Source: Ferrimonas sediminum (GTDB lineage: Bacteria; Pseudomonadota; Gammaproteobacteria; Enterobacterales; Shewanellaceae). From it: a DNA stretch of 64,000 nt. A model generated the notes under the pieces. The model ran no database searches. It was not told the origin of the DNA and saw only the letters and a list, made by a program, of their open reading frames with translations. The position numbers and the translations under genes are program-made. Of this stretch, positions 28,129 to 36,254 are shown piece by piece (position 1 is the stretch's first letter; every line of letters begins with the position of its first letter). The stretch is taken from NCBI RefSeq assembly GCF_900100175.1, contig NZ_FNEM01000017.1:38786-102785 (forward strand). Reading direction: 5' to 3'.

Positions 28129-28174
28129 TGCTGTAAATCCGTATCTATAAGTTTACGCTTGGCGTTTACAGCAA
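28128..28174 (-). promoter_or_regulatory. trp promoter region with inverted repeat
   Basis: A perfect ten-base inverted repeat, TTGCTGTAAA with TTTACAGCAA, has arms at 28165-28174 and 28128-28137. Between them on the minus strand lies a likely -10 element, TATAGAT (near 28143-28149). The upstream arm would overlap a possible -35 (TTGCTG) with a long 19-base spacer. The repeat may be an operator. It does not match the E. coli TrpR operator. Confidence 0.5.
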
Positions 28175-28474
28175 AATTACCCTGCCGGGGCTGAGGTGTC
28201 AACACCTTTGGCCAAAATGGCTTGTTGCGGGTTGTAACCGAGGTACCACCACGGCAAGTGTCGGGGATATTGGTGAATAATTGCGGGTCAATGCCGGGCT
28301 TAGCAGCGCTTGGGGGTGCGAATATTGCAAACTAACGTACAATAGAGGGAACAGAATGCGGGTTAGTTGCCTGGACTGTCCTGTCCCGTTGTTTTTCCCC
28401 GGTTTTCGTTTTGCCACATTCCTGGGTGTTTTTGATTGATGAGTGACCGCGAAGGTGCGGTCAAAAGGCGATAG
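28175..28474. other. Divergent intergenic region between trp and yciV
   Basis: No gene is visible. The region carries the upstream part of the trp promoter and the promoter of yciV; a TACAAT box at 28338-28343 is a plausible -10 element for the latter. Confidence 0.4.
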
Positions 28475-29308
28475 ATGAAGTTTGATTTCCATTCCCACAC
28501 CAAGGCCTCCGATGGTGACCTGACCCCGACCGAGTTGGTGGGGCGGGCGCGTAACCAGGGGCTGGCGGTACTGGCCATTACCGACCACGACACCACCGAC
28601 GCCCTGGAGGAGGCCCACCGGGCGGCGGATGGAACCGGGTTGACGATCATCGATGGGGTGGAGATCTCGACGCGCTGGCACAGCTTTGACATCCACATTG
28701 TCGGCCTGGGCATCAACCCCGGAGAACCGGCCATGGTGGACTTGCTGGCGCAGCAGCGTCAGCGCCGGGAGGCGCGGGCCCTGGAGATCGGTGTCCGGCT
28801 GGCGAAGCGGGGCATCGACGGGGTTTACGACGAGGCCAAGCGTAAGGCGGGCAGTGGCGCGGTCGGCCGCGGTCATTTTGCCAAGGTGCTGATGGACCGG
28901 GGACTGGTGGTCCAGCAGCAGGCAGCTTTTGATAAGTATTTAGGCAAGGGCAAGGCCGGTTATGTGCCCAACAACTGGTGTGACATCGAGACTGCAGTGG
29001 CGGTGATTCACCAGGCGGGGGGGCTGGCGGTGCTTGCCCATCCTTGCCGCTACCGTCTCTCCAACAAATGGCTGCGTAAGCTGTTGGCGTTATTTGCCGA
29101 GGTGGGAGGCGATGGCATGGAGGTGGTGCTGTGCCAGCAACCCCCTCAGGAGCGACAATTTTTAGCCCAGCTGTGCCAGGAGCACGGCTTGCTGGCTTCG
29201 GTCGGCAGTGATTTTCATCAACCGGGTCGTTGGATTGAACTGGGAAGGCATCTGCATCTGCCGGATATTCCCGGTGTCTGGCAACGGCTTGGCCTGGAGG
29301 AAGTATGA
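28475..29308 (+). CDS. rnm: PHP-domain RNase AM / YciV
   Basis: The 277-residue protein is a PHP phosphoesterase. Metal ligands are visible in DFHSHTKASDGDLTP, ITDHDTTDA, GVEIST, VLAHPCRY and GSDFHQPG. E. coli YciV (RNase AM) matures the 5' ends of rRNA and acts on 3',5'-bisphosphonucleotides. It is divergent from the trp leader, exactly as in E. coli, and overlaps yciO by 4 bases. Confidence 0.92.
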   Translation: MKFDFHSHTKASDGDLTPTELVGRARNQGLAVLAITDHDTTDALEEAHRAADGTGLTIIDGVEISTRWHSFDIHIVGLGINPGEPAMVDLLAQQRQRREARALEIGVRLAKRGIDGVYDEAKRKAGSGAVGRGHFAKVLMDRGLVVQQQAAFDKYLGKGKAGYVPNNWCDIETAVAVIHQAGGLAVLAHPCRYRLSNKWLRKLLALFAEVGGDGMEVVLCQQPPQERQFLAQLCQEHGLLASVGSDFHQPGRWIELGRHLHLPDIPGVWQRLGLEEV

Positions 29309-29925
29309 GTCAGTTTTTTTATGTACACCCCGAAACCCCACAGACCCGGCTGATTAGCCAGGCGGTGGCGATCATTCGTAACGGTGGCGTGGTGGTCTAC
29401 CCGACCGATTCCGGTTACGCCATCGGCTGCCTTATCGGTAACAAGAAGGCACTGGAGCAGATCTGCCGCATTCGTCAGATCAACAGCGACCACAACTTTA
29501 CCCTGGTGTGCCGGGATCTGTCGGAGCTGTCCCTGTACGCCAAAGTGGACAACCAGGCTTACCGGTTGCTGCGCAACAATACGCCCGGTGCTTACACCTT
29601 TATCTTCAAAGGCACCAAAGAGGTGCCACGCCGGTTGCTGAACGATAAGCGTAAGACCATCGGTATTCGCATTCCCGATAACGCCATTGCCCTGGCGCTG
29701 CTGGAAGCCCTGGGTGAGCCGCTGATGTCCAGTACGCTGATTCTGCCTGGAAAAGAGTTCGCCGAGTCGGATCCGGAGGAGATTCGCGACCGCCTGGAAC
29801 ATCAGGTGGATCTGATCGTTCACGGTGGCTACCTGAGTGAAAGCCCGACCACGGTGGTGGATTGCAGCGATGATGACGTGGTGGTGGTACGTGAAGGTGC
29901 GGGGGATTCGGCTCCGTTTTTATAG
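29305..29925 (+). CDS. yciO: YciO, Sua5/YrdC/YciO family protein
   Basis: The 206-residue protein has the YrdC fold, with the conserved YPTDSGYAIGCLIGNKKAL and the RNA/nucleotide-binding KRKTIGIRIPDN. The family member TsaC makes threonylcarbamoyl-AMP for tRNA t6A; the YciO branch has a less certain, related role. Start overlaps the yciV stop (ATGA). Confidence 0.9.
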   Translation: MSQFFYVHPETPQTRLISQAVAIIRNGGVVVYPTDSGYAIGCLIGNKKALEQICRIRQINSDHNFTLVCRDLSELSLYAKVDNQAYRLLRNNTPGAYTFIFKGTKEVPRRLLNDKRKTIGIRIPDNAIALALLEALGEPLMSSTLILPGKEFAESDPEEIRDRLEHQVDLIVHGGYLSESPTTVVDCSDDDVVVVREGAGDSAPFL

Positions 29926-29930
29926 TATGG

Positions 29931-29959
29931 TTAGCTTTTTACCCCCAAATACCTATAAT
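29931..29959 (+). promoter_or_regulatory. Candidate scpA promoter
   Basis: A perfect -10 TATAAT at 29954-29959 lies 30 bases before the scpA ATG. The element 17 bases upstream, TTAGCT, is a poor -35. Confidence 0.45.
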
Positions 29960-29988
29960 AGCGGCGTTTGCTATGAGCATGATCTGAT

Positions 29989-30792
29989 ATGACTCAAGCC
30001 CCATTAACGGTTCAGCCTCCTCTGCCCCTTGCCGTGGTTCGCGGCAAGCCGATGGTAGAGCTGCCTGCGGATCTGTACATTCCGCCAGATGCCCTTGAGG
30101 TCATTCTCGAGGCATTTGAGGGACCGTTAGACCTGCTGCTGTACCTCATCCGTCGTCATAAACTGGATATTGTGGATCTCCCCGTGTTTGAGATCACGCG
30201 TCAGTATATGGACTACATTGCACTGATGGATCAGATGCAGATGGAGTTGGCGGGGGAGTACCTGGTGATGGCGGCGACGCTGGCGGAGGTGAAATCCCGC
30301 TTGCTGCTGCCCAAGCCAGCCGCCGAGGAGGGGGAGGAAGACGACCCAAGAATGGTGCTGATTCGCCAGCTTCAGGCCTATGAGGTGCTGAAACAGGCGG
30401 CGGAGCAGATGGATCAGTTGCCCCGTCTGGAGCGCGAACATTGGGTGGCTCAGGCTGCCCGGGCCGCCAACCTGGTGCCCCAGGTGGTGCCCCCCCAGGT
30501 GGAGCTCGACGAGCTGGTGTCGGCACTGCGTGGCATGCTTGCCAAGGCGGAGTTGTTTGAACAGCATCAGGTCGCGCGTGAGGCCCTGTCGACCCGGGAG
30601 CGGATGAGCCGCATTCTGAGCCAGCTGGGGCCGGAACGATTTACGCCCTTTGTGGCCTTGTTTACGCCCGAAGAGGGACGAGCCGGTGTGGTGGTGTCCT
30701 TTTTGGCGATTCTTGAGCTGTCGAAAGAGAGCTTAATTGAGATTCAGCAGGCCCAGCCTGGCAGTGCCATCTACGTGAGAGCCCGAGCATGA
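29989..30792 (+). CDS. scpA: Segregation and condensation protein A
   Basis: The 267-residue kleisin has the ScpA signature EAFEGPLDLLLYLIRRHKLD and ILDLPV-like IVDLPVFEITRQY, then an acidic linker and a C-terminal winged helix. With ScpB it forms the SMC-ScpAB complex in bacteria that have Smc, or an accessory chromosome-organising role in others. It overlaps scpB by 4 bases. Confidence 0.93.
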   Translation: MTQAPLTVQPPLPLAVVRGKPMVELPADLYIPPDALEVILEAFEGPLDLLLYLIRRHKLDIVDLPVFEITRQYMDYIALMDQMQMELAGEYLVMAATLAEVKSRLLLPKPAAEEGEEDDPRMVLIRQLQAYEVLKQAAEQMDQLPRLEREHWVAQAARAANLVPQVVPPQVELDELVSALRGMLAKAELFEQHQVAREALSTRERMSRILSQLGPERFTPFVALFTPEEGRAGVVVSFLAILELSKESLIEIQQAQPGSAIYVRARA

Positions 30793-31367
30793 GTCGTATT
30801 AATGATACTCAGTTAAAGCAGTTGATTGAGGCGGCGTTGTTTGTGGCTGACGGACCGATGTCTGCCAAGGGGTTACGCCAGAGTGTGCTGGCCGGCTTGC
30901 AGGTCAGCCTGGGGCGCATCAATGAGGTGCTGGACGAGCTGGAGGGTGATTACGCCGGCCGTGGCATCAACCTGGTGAAGGTCGCTGGAGGTTATCGTTT
31001 CCAGAGCAACCAGGATCTGAGCGGGCACCTGAGTGCGTTGTGGCAGGAGAGGGCACCCCGTTACTCGAGGGCGCTGCTGGAAACCCTGGCCCTGATTGCC
31101 TATCGGCAGCCGGTGACCCGGGGACAGATTGAAAAAATTCGTGGGGTGGCGGTGAGTTCCAATATCATCCGCACCCTGACAGAACGAGATTGGGTTAAGG
31201 TAGTGGGACATAAGGAGGTGCCGGGACGGCCCGCCCTCTATGCAACTACCGATGCATTTTTGCAGTATTTTAGCCTGGAGAGTCTGGCACAGTTGCCGGC
31301 ATTGAGTGATGAAGGTGCCATTGAGGCCCTGCTCGATACCGGCAAAAACGCAGACTCCGTACATTAA
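30789..31367 (+). CDS. scpB: Segregation and condensation protein B
   Basis: The 192-residue protein contains two winged-helix domains. Conserved parts are IEAALFVADGPMS at the start, ALLETLALIAYRQPVTRGQI in the middle and GRPALYATTDAFLQYF near the end. It is the ScpA partner and is translationally coupled to it. rluB follows after 12 bases. Confidence 0.94.
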   Translation: MSRINDTQLKQLIEAALFVADGPMSAKGLRQSVLAGLQVSLGRINEVLDELEGDYAGRGINLVKVAGGYRFQSNQDLSGHLSALWQERAPRYSRALLETLALIAYRQPVTRGQIEKIRGVAVSSNIIRTLTERDWVKVVGHKEVPGRPALYATTDAFLQYFSLESLAQLPALSDEGAIEALLDTGKNADSVH

Positions 31368-31379
31368 AGAAGAGATTTG

Positions 31380-32243
31380 ATGAGCGAAAAGCTACAGAAG
31401 GTGTTGGCTCGAGCTGGCCACGGTTCCCGTCGTGAGATGGAAGCTGTGATTGAGGCCGGTCGAGTAAGTGTGAATGGCAGTGTTGCCAAGTTGGGCGACC
31501 GGGTCGAGACGGGCACCGATGCCCAGATTCGGGTTGATGGCCATCTGGTGTCCATTCAGGCGGAAAATGAAGTGATCTGCCGGGTACTGGCTTACTACAA
31601 GCCGGAAGGCGAACTCTGCACCCGTACCGACCCCCAGGGACGGCCGACGGTGTTCGATCGTCTGCCTAAGGTTCGGGGCAGCCGCTGGGTGGCCGTGGGG
31701 CGCCTGGACATCAACACCTCGGGATTGCTGCTGTTTACCACCGACGGTGAGCTGGCCAACCGGTTGATGCACCCATCGCGGGAAGTGGAGCGGGAGTACG
31801 CGGTCCGGGTCTTTGGTGAAGTGACCGAGCAGAACCTGCAGGCGCTGCGCACCGGGGTGGAGCTGGAAGACGGCCCGGCCCGCTTTAAGCGCCTGATTGC
31901 TGCCGGCGGTGAAGGTCTGAACCACTGGTACCACGCCATCCTCAGTGAAGGGCGTAACCGCGAAGTTCGCCGGTTGTGGGAAAGCCAGGGGATGCAGGTG
32001 TCACGCCTGATGCGAATCCGTTACGGTGACATCACCCTGCCGAAAGGTCTGCCTCGTGGTGGCTGGGTGGAGCTGCAGCTGGATCAGGTTAACTACCTGC
32101 GTAAGCTGGTGGACCTGGGCACCGAGTCCCGCACCCTGATGGAGAAGGATAAGCAGGCGGCCCGTCGTCAGAACAAGATTAAAACCGGTAAGATTCGCCG
32201 CGCCGTTAAGAAACATCGTCCGGCCAAAGGGCCGAAACGCTAA
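31380..32243 (+). CDS. rluB: 23S rRNA pseudouridine(2605) synthase
   Basis: The 287-residue protein has an N-terminal S4 domain ([19 protein letters not shown]) and the RsuA-type catalytic domain with the active Asp in [20 protein letters not shown]. The C-terminus is a basic tail rich in Lys and Arg, typical of RluB. I prefer ATG 31380 to the TTG one codon earlier. The scpA-scpB-rluB order is conserved in related genomes. Confidence 0.93.
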   Translation: MSEKLQKVLARAGHGSRREMEAVIEAGRVSVNGSVAKLGDRVETGTDAQIRVDGHLVSIQAENEVICRVLAYYKPEGELCTRTDPQGRPTVFDRLPKVRGSRWVAVGRLDINTSGLLLFTTDGELANRLMHPSREVEREYAVRVFGEVTEQNLQALRTGVELEDGPARFKRLIAAGGEGLNHWYHAILSEGRNREVRRLWESQGMQVSRLMRIRYGDITLPKGLPRGGWVELQLDQVNYLRKLVDLGTESRTLMEKDKQAARRQNKIKTGKIRRAVKKHRPAKGPKR

Positions 32244-32254
32244 TAAGCGGAAGC

Positions 32255-32287
32255 CGAAAAAAACCAGCCGGAAGGCTGGTTTTTTTG
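32255..32287. terminator. Bidirectional terminator after rluB
   Basis: The stem AACCAGCC/GGCTGGTT with a GGAA loop has A on the left and seven T on the right. It ends rluB and the converging GGDEF/EAL gene. Confidence 0.9.
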
Positions 32288-32303
32288 TGTCTGTGGCAGG
32301 CGA

Positions 32304-34955
32304 TCAGTCGATGATGTGGCTGTGGGCCAGCATCTCTTCGTAGTCGCTGGCGCTCATGGGGCGGGCAAACAGGAACCCCTGGCCCTGATAGCAGCCGCAC
32401 TCCAGCAGGCGCATCACCTGGGAGTTAGTCTCTACCCCTTCGGCAATCAATTGCAGCTGCAGTGACCGCGCCAGTTCGCCGATGGTGTTGATGATCTTGC
32501 GGTCCTTGGCGTCGGTCTCGATGGCATCGATGAATGTCTTGTCCAGTTTGATCTTGTTGATAGGGAGATCCTTTAGCATGGCAAACGATGAGTAGCCGGT
32601 GCCAAAGTCGTCGATGGCGATGCTGACGCCCATCTCCTGTAGACCACTGAGAATGACAGCCACTTCCGTCGGACTCTTGATCAGCGAGTTTTCGGTGATC
32701 TCCAGCTCCAGCCATTCCGGCTGAATCTGGTAGGTGTCGAGACAGGCGCTGACCAGCCCCAGCAGGTCCCCTTTCTCCAGCTGTGCCGACGAGATATTGA
32801 TGGCCAGTTTGATGTTGATGCCTTTCTGCTGCCACTGGGCCAGCTGTTTGCAGCCCCGGTCCAGCACGTAGCGATCCAGCTCCAGAATCAGGCTGCTCTC
32901 CTCGGCTACCGGAATGAACTCCACCGGTGGAATCCGCCCTTTGACCGGGTGGTACCAGCGAACCAGGGCTTCGGTGCCGATGATGTCACCGCTGACCAGA
33001 GAGTTTTGCGGCTGAAACTCCAGATGCAGCCCGCCCTGATCCAAGGCGTTGCGCAGCTCATTCTCCAGATCCAGTTTGCTGTAGAACAGGTGGGATTCGC
33101 TTTCGTCAAAGAACTTGTAACTCGAGCCGCCGCTGCTTTTAGCCAGATACATGGAGATGTCGGCATTTTTCAGCAGAGTTTCTGCATTTTCACCGTCATT
33201 GGGGTAGAGGCAGATGCCAATACTCAAGCCGATGTAGAAGTTCTTGCCCTTGAGGGTGAAGTGCTCTTTAAAGGCGTTGATGGCCCGTTGGGCGATCTGC
33301 TCGACCTGTTGTTTATCCTGATAGTCTTCAATGAGAATGGAAAACTCATCGCCACCGATGCGAGCGATAAAATCGTCGCTTCTCAACGAGGTTTTTAGTC
33401 GGGAAGCGGCCAGCCTTAATAACTGATCGCCGTAATCGTGGCCGAGGCTGTCGTTGATGGTCTTGAATTTATCCAGATCAATGAACATCAGTGCCAGTTG
33501 TTTATGGCCACTGGTGGCGGCGATGGATTGCTTGATCCGTTGCTGAAATGAAGCCCGGTTGGGCATGCCGGTAAGCTGATCGTAGTAAGCCTGGTAGGTG
33601 ATCTTCCGTTCGGCGGCGACCTGGCTGGTGACGTCCAGCATGGAGCCGAAGATGGCGGTTTCGCCACGGTACTCGGTGGTGACGCAGTAAAATTCCAGGT
33701 GTTTGGTGACCCCGGCTTTATTGAAACAGCGCACTCGTTGATGCAGGTGCTGGGGGTCTCGCTGGTTATCGCGGGCCTCCACCGTGGCAGGGTCGTTCAG
33801 CCATTCCTGAATACGCAGGTAGTCCTGATGGTGAATCAGTTCCGACAGATCTTTGATGGCAAACAGTTCATCGGCGCTGTAGCCCAGAGTGTCGCACATC
33901 GTGGGGTTGGTGTAGGTAAAGCGCCCGTGGACAATGATAAAGATGCCGGTCAGGGATCGCTCCGACAGCTCTCGAAACTGCAGCTCCGAGTCTTGCAGTG
34001 CCTTGGTTTTTTGTGCCACCAACAGCTCCAGCTGACGTTTGGCGGTGCTCTGCTGCCAGGCCCAGAAACTCATCAGGGTGGCGGTTACAAGGCCACACAG
34101 GAAGATAAACAGCGCCGAAATGGGGGTTTGTAGCTGGGTGCGGGACTCGGCTCTCAGTTCACAATTGAGGCCGTCGACGGTGAAGCTGCGCTTTAGGCCG
34201 TTTTCCACCGGGTCGCCGCTGTTGTTGTACACATGCTTGGCAATGACGTTGCCGCAGTAGAGGCTGTAGTTGATGGTGTCGTTGGCGAGGATATCCAGTC
34301 CACTGAGCATTTTGCTGTCGCCAAAGCGCATGATTGCGTTGATATAGCCCCAAAAACGCTCGCCGTCGACCGGGGTCGCCGGCAGGGTGTTGGTGGTATC
34401 CGAGACGAAGATCGGCTGGCTTAATACCAGCCCGGTACCGCCGGCGTACAAAGCGTAGGGACCGCCCATCACCGCCTTTCTCAATCGCCGAGCTTCGCGG
34501 CTGGAGAGAGTGTCACTGGTGTCATGGCCAATGGCATTGCTGCTGATCTGAGGGTAGACCGCCCAGATCTGTCCTTCCGGGGCCAGATCCAGACTCAGTA
34601 CGCTGGGGTTATTCTGAAGCACCAGGTAGGACAATGATTGAAAGCGCTGTTTCAAATCCGGTTGTTGGTGGTGCTGCTGAATGGACGACGCCGCCAGGTA
34701 GATGGCCGAGTGGATCTTGGCCACTTCGGACACCATCCGATCCTCGGCACTGCTGAGGAAGTCGTAGATCTGGTTTCGCTGCTTGTCGGTTTCGTAGTTT
34801 TCGATGGTCTTGGCGGCACTGATGGTCAGAGCCAGGGTAAAGAGGAAGATTACCGAAGCTGCCAAAGCACCATAAAGGCGTTTGAGGCCGGAGTCCGAGC
34901 GTTTGCTGTTCCGTTTGGCTGCATGGGGAAGGGCGGCAGCATTATTCCATTTCAT
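32304..34955 (-). CDS. Membrane-bound CHASE-like/PAS/GGDEF/EAL protein
   Basis: This 883-residue protein has two membrane helices (about 30-50 and 285-305) that bound a periplasmic CHASE-type sensor of about 230 residues. A PAS domain (about 335-445), GGDEF (about 460-620) and EAL (about 635-880) follow. The GGDEF site is intact (RIGGDEFSILIED). EAL shows GTEALVRW, DDFGTGYSSF and KLDKTF, so both cyclic-di-GMP synthesis and breakdown are possible. The sensed signal is unknown. A link to Tad pilus or surface growth is only a guess. Confidence 0.9.
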   Translation of the reverse strand: MKWNNAAALPHAAKRNSKRSDSGLKRLYGALAASVIFLFTLALTISAAKTIENYETDKQRNQIYDFLSSAEDRMVSEVAKIHSAIYLAASSIQQHHQQPDLKQRFQSLSYLVLQNNPSVLSLDLAPEGQIWAVYPQISSNAIGHDTSDTLSSREARRLRKAVMGGPYALYAGGTGLVLSQPIFVSDTTNTLPATPVDGERFWGYINAIMRFGDSKMLSGLDILANDTINYSLYCGNVIAKHVYNNSGDPVENGLKRSFTVDGLNCELRAESRTQLQTPISALFIFLCGLVTATLMSFWAWQQSTAKRQLELLVAQKTKALQDSELQFRELSERSLTGIFIIVHGRFTYTNPTMCDTLGYSADELFAIKDLSELIHHQDYLRIQEWLNDPATVEARDNQRDPQHLHQRVRCFNKAGVTKHLEFYCVTTEYRGETAIFGSMLDVTSQVAAERKITYQAYYDQLTGMPNRASFQQRIKQSIAATSGHKQLALMFIDLDKFKTINDSLGHDYGDQLLRLAASRLKTSLRSDDFIARIGGDEFSILIEDYQDKQQVEQIAQRAINAFKEHFTLKGKNFYIGLSIGICLYPNDGENAETLLKNADISMYLAKSSGGSSYKFFDESESHLFYSKLDLENELRNALDQGGLHLEFQPQNSLVSGDIIGTEALVRWYHPVKGRIPPVEFIPVAEESSLILELDRYVLDRGCKQLAQWQQKGINIKLAINISSAQLEKGDLLGLVSACLDTYQIQPEWLELEITENSLIKSPTEVAVILSGLQEMGVSIAIDDFGTGYSSFAMLKDLPINKIKLDKTFIDAIETDAKDRKIINTIGELARSLQLQLIAEGVETNSQVMRLLECGCYQGQGFLFARPMSASDYEEMLAHSHIID

Positions 34956-34979
34956 TGGCTCAAAAGGACTCTGTATTCA

Positions 34980-35014
34980 AGGGCATCATTACGGGGCATC
35001 ATTTCGGGGCATCC
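34980..35014. repeat. Three short 13-bp repeats
   Basis: The unit GGGGCATCATTTC occurs about three times in tandem (GGGCATCATTAC, GGGGCATCATTTC, GGGGCATCCAG) just upstream of the GGDEF/EAL gene. It could be a regulator site or a chance repeat. Confidence 0.5.
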
Positions 35015-35136
35015 AGTGTGTCACGACATGGCGTCGTTTTCATCAATAAACCCTCTTAAGTCAGGTTATTATAATTAATTCGTTAAGGAGTGTTTATCAA
35101 TGCGGTAAAGGTTTGCTCAGGATTGCGTCCTGCCTT

Positions 35137-35165
35137 AAAAAAACGGGCTGAATGTGATCAGCCCG
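35137..35165 (-). terminator. Terminator of yciK
   Basis: On the minus strand CGGGCTGA/TCAGCCCG with a six-base loop is followed by seven T. It lies 27 bases after the yciK stop. Confidence 0.88.
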
Positions 35166-35192
35166 AGCATGGTTTGGTGCTGGCCCTGGCCG

Positions 35193-35936
35193 TTATTTCG
35201 GCTGGGCATCGATGCTCTGGCCATTGATCTCGAGGCTGTCATCGCCCATCAGGTACAGGTACAGCGGCATCAATTCCTGTGGTGTCTTCAGAGTTTCCGG
35301 GTTCTCGGCCGGGTAGGCCAGGGCACGCATCTTGGTGCGGGTGGCGCCGGGGTTGATGCAGTTAACCCGAATCCGGGTATCGTCCAGCTCATCGGCCCAA
35401 ACCTGCATCATCCCTTCGGTGGCAAACTTGGAGATGGCATAGGGGCCCCAGAAAGCGCGTCCCTTGCGGCCTACGCCGGACGAGGTGTAGATAATGGAAC
35501 CGGAGTTCTGCTGGCGGAACAGGCGCATCAGTGCCTTGGTCATCACGAATTGAGCGGTCAGGTTTACCTGCATCACTTCGTTAAACATCTCGATGGAGAC
35601 CTGCTCTAGGGGAGTCAGGCTGCCCAGTACCCCAGCGTTGTGCAGTACGCCGTCGAGGCGACCAAATTGGCCCTCGATGGTGTCGGTCATGTCGATGTAG
35701 TTTTGCTCGGTGGCACCCTGCATATCCAGTGGAATAATGGCCGGCTGAGGGGCGCCGAGAGCTTCTATTTCGTCGTACACCGCTTCCAGTTTCTTGACAC
35801 TGCGGCCAAGTAAAATCACGGTGGCACCGTGGGCCGCGTAGGTCAGGGCGGCCTGACGACCGATGCCGTCTCCCGCGCCGGTGACCAGGATTACCTTGTC
35901 AGTGAGAAGATCTTTTTTGGGGCTGTAATCCAACAT
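35193..35936 (-). CDS. yciK: YciK, short-chain dehydrogenase/reductase
   Basis: The 247-residue SDR has the cofactor motif TGAGDGIGRQAA, the NAG motif (LHNAGVLG) and the catalytic tetrad parts S (YTSSG) and YxxxK (YAISK). The cofactor-specificity Arg in LLGRSVKKL suggests NADP use. The substrate is unknown. yciK is a conserved neighbour of rluB and sohB in gammaproteobacteria, as here. Confidence 0.9.
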   Translation of the reverse strand: MLDYSPKKDLLTDKVILVTGAGDGIGRQAALTYAAHGATVILLGRSVKKLEAVYDEIEALGAPQPAIIPLDMQGATEQNYIDMTDTIEGQFGRLDGVLHNAGVLGSLTPLEQVSIEMFNEVMQVNLTAQFVMTKALMRLFRQQNSGSIIYTSSGVGRKGRAFWGPYAISKFATEGMMQVWADELDDTRIRVNCINPGATRTKMRALAYPAENPETLKTPQELMPLYLYLMGDDSLEINGQSIDAQPK

Positions 35937-36254
35937 CCTTTAACGCCATCCTTTTTTTGTAATACGCGTCATTTGGGGCTTTGCAGCGGCGACAAACGTT
36001 TGTTTAAAACACACGATTGCTTTGTTAGGGCCGCAGAACCGGTTGTTCGTTGCAAAAATGTAGCTAAGTTATGGTTTTTGCGTTACTTTGGGATAGTTCG
36101 CAATCGGCATATAGAGCGTCATATTCGCCAGATTCGCGCCTATTGTGACGAAATTGATTACGGAAAACAAAACTAATACTCACGGTCACAGACCTGTTCA
36201 GCCCTTAATCCCTTGGGGGCAGCCGTGGGTTACAACAAGGATTGGGGAGAGAAA
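35937..36254. other. Divergent promoter region, yciK and lipase
   Basis: No gene is visible. The region is AT-rich and must contain promoters for yciK on the left and the lipase on the right. I see no clear palindromic operator. Confidence 0.4.
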
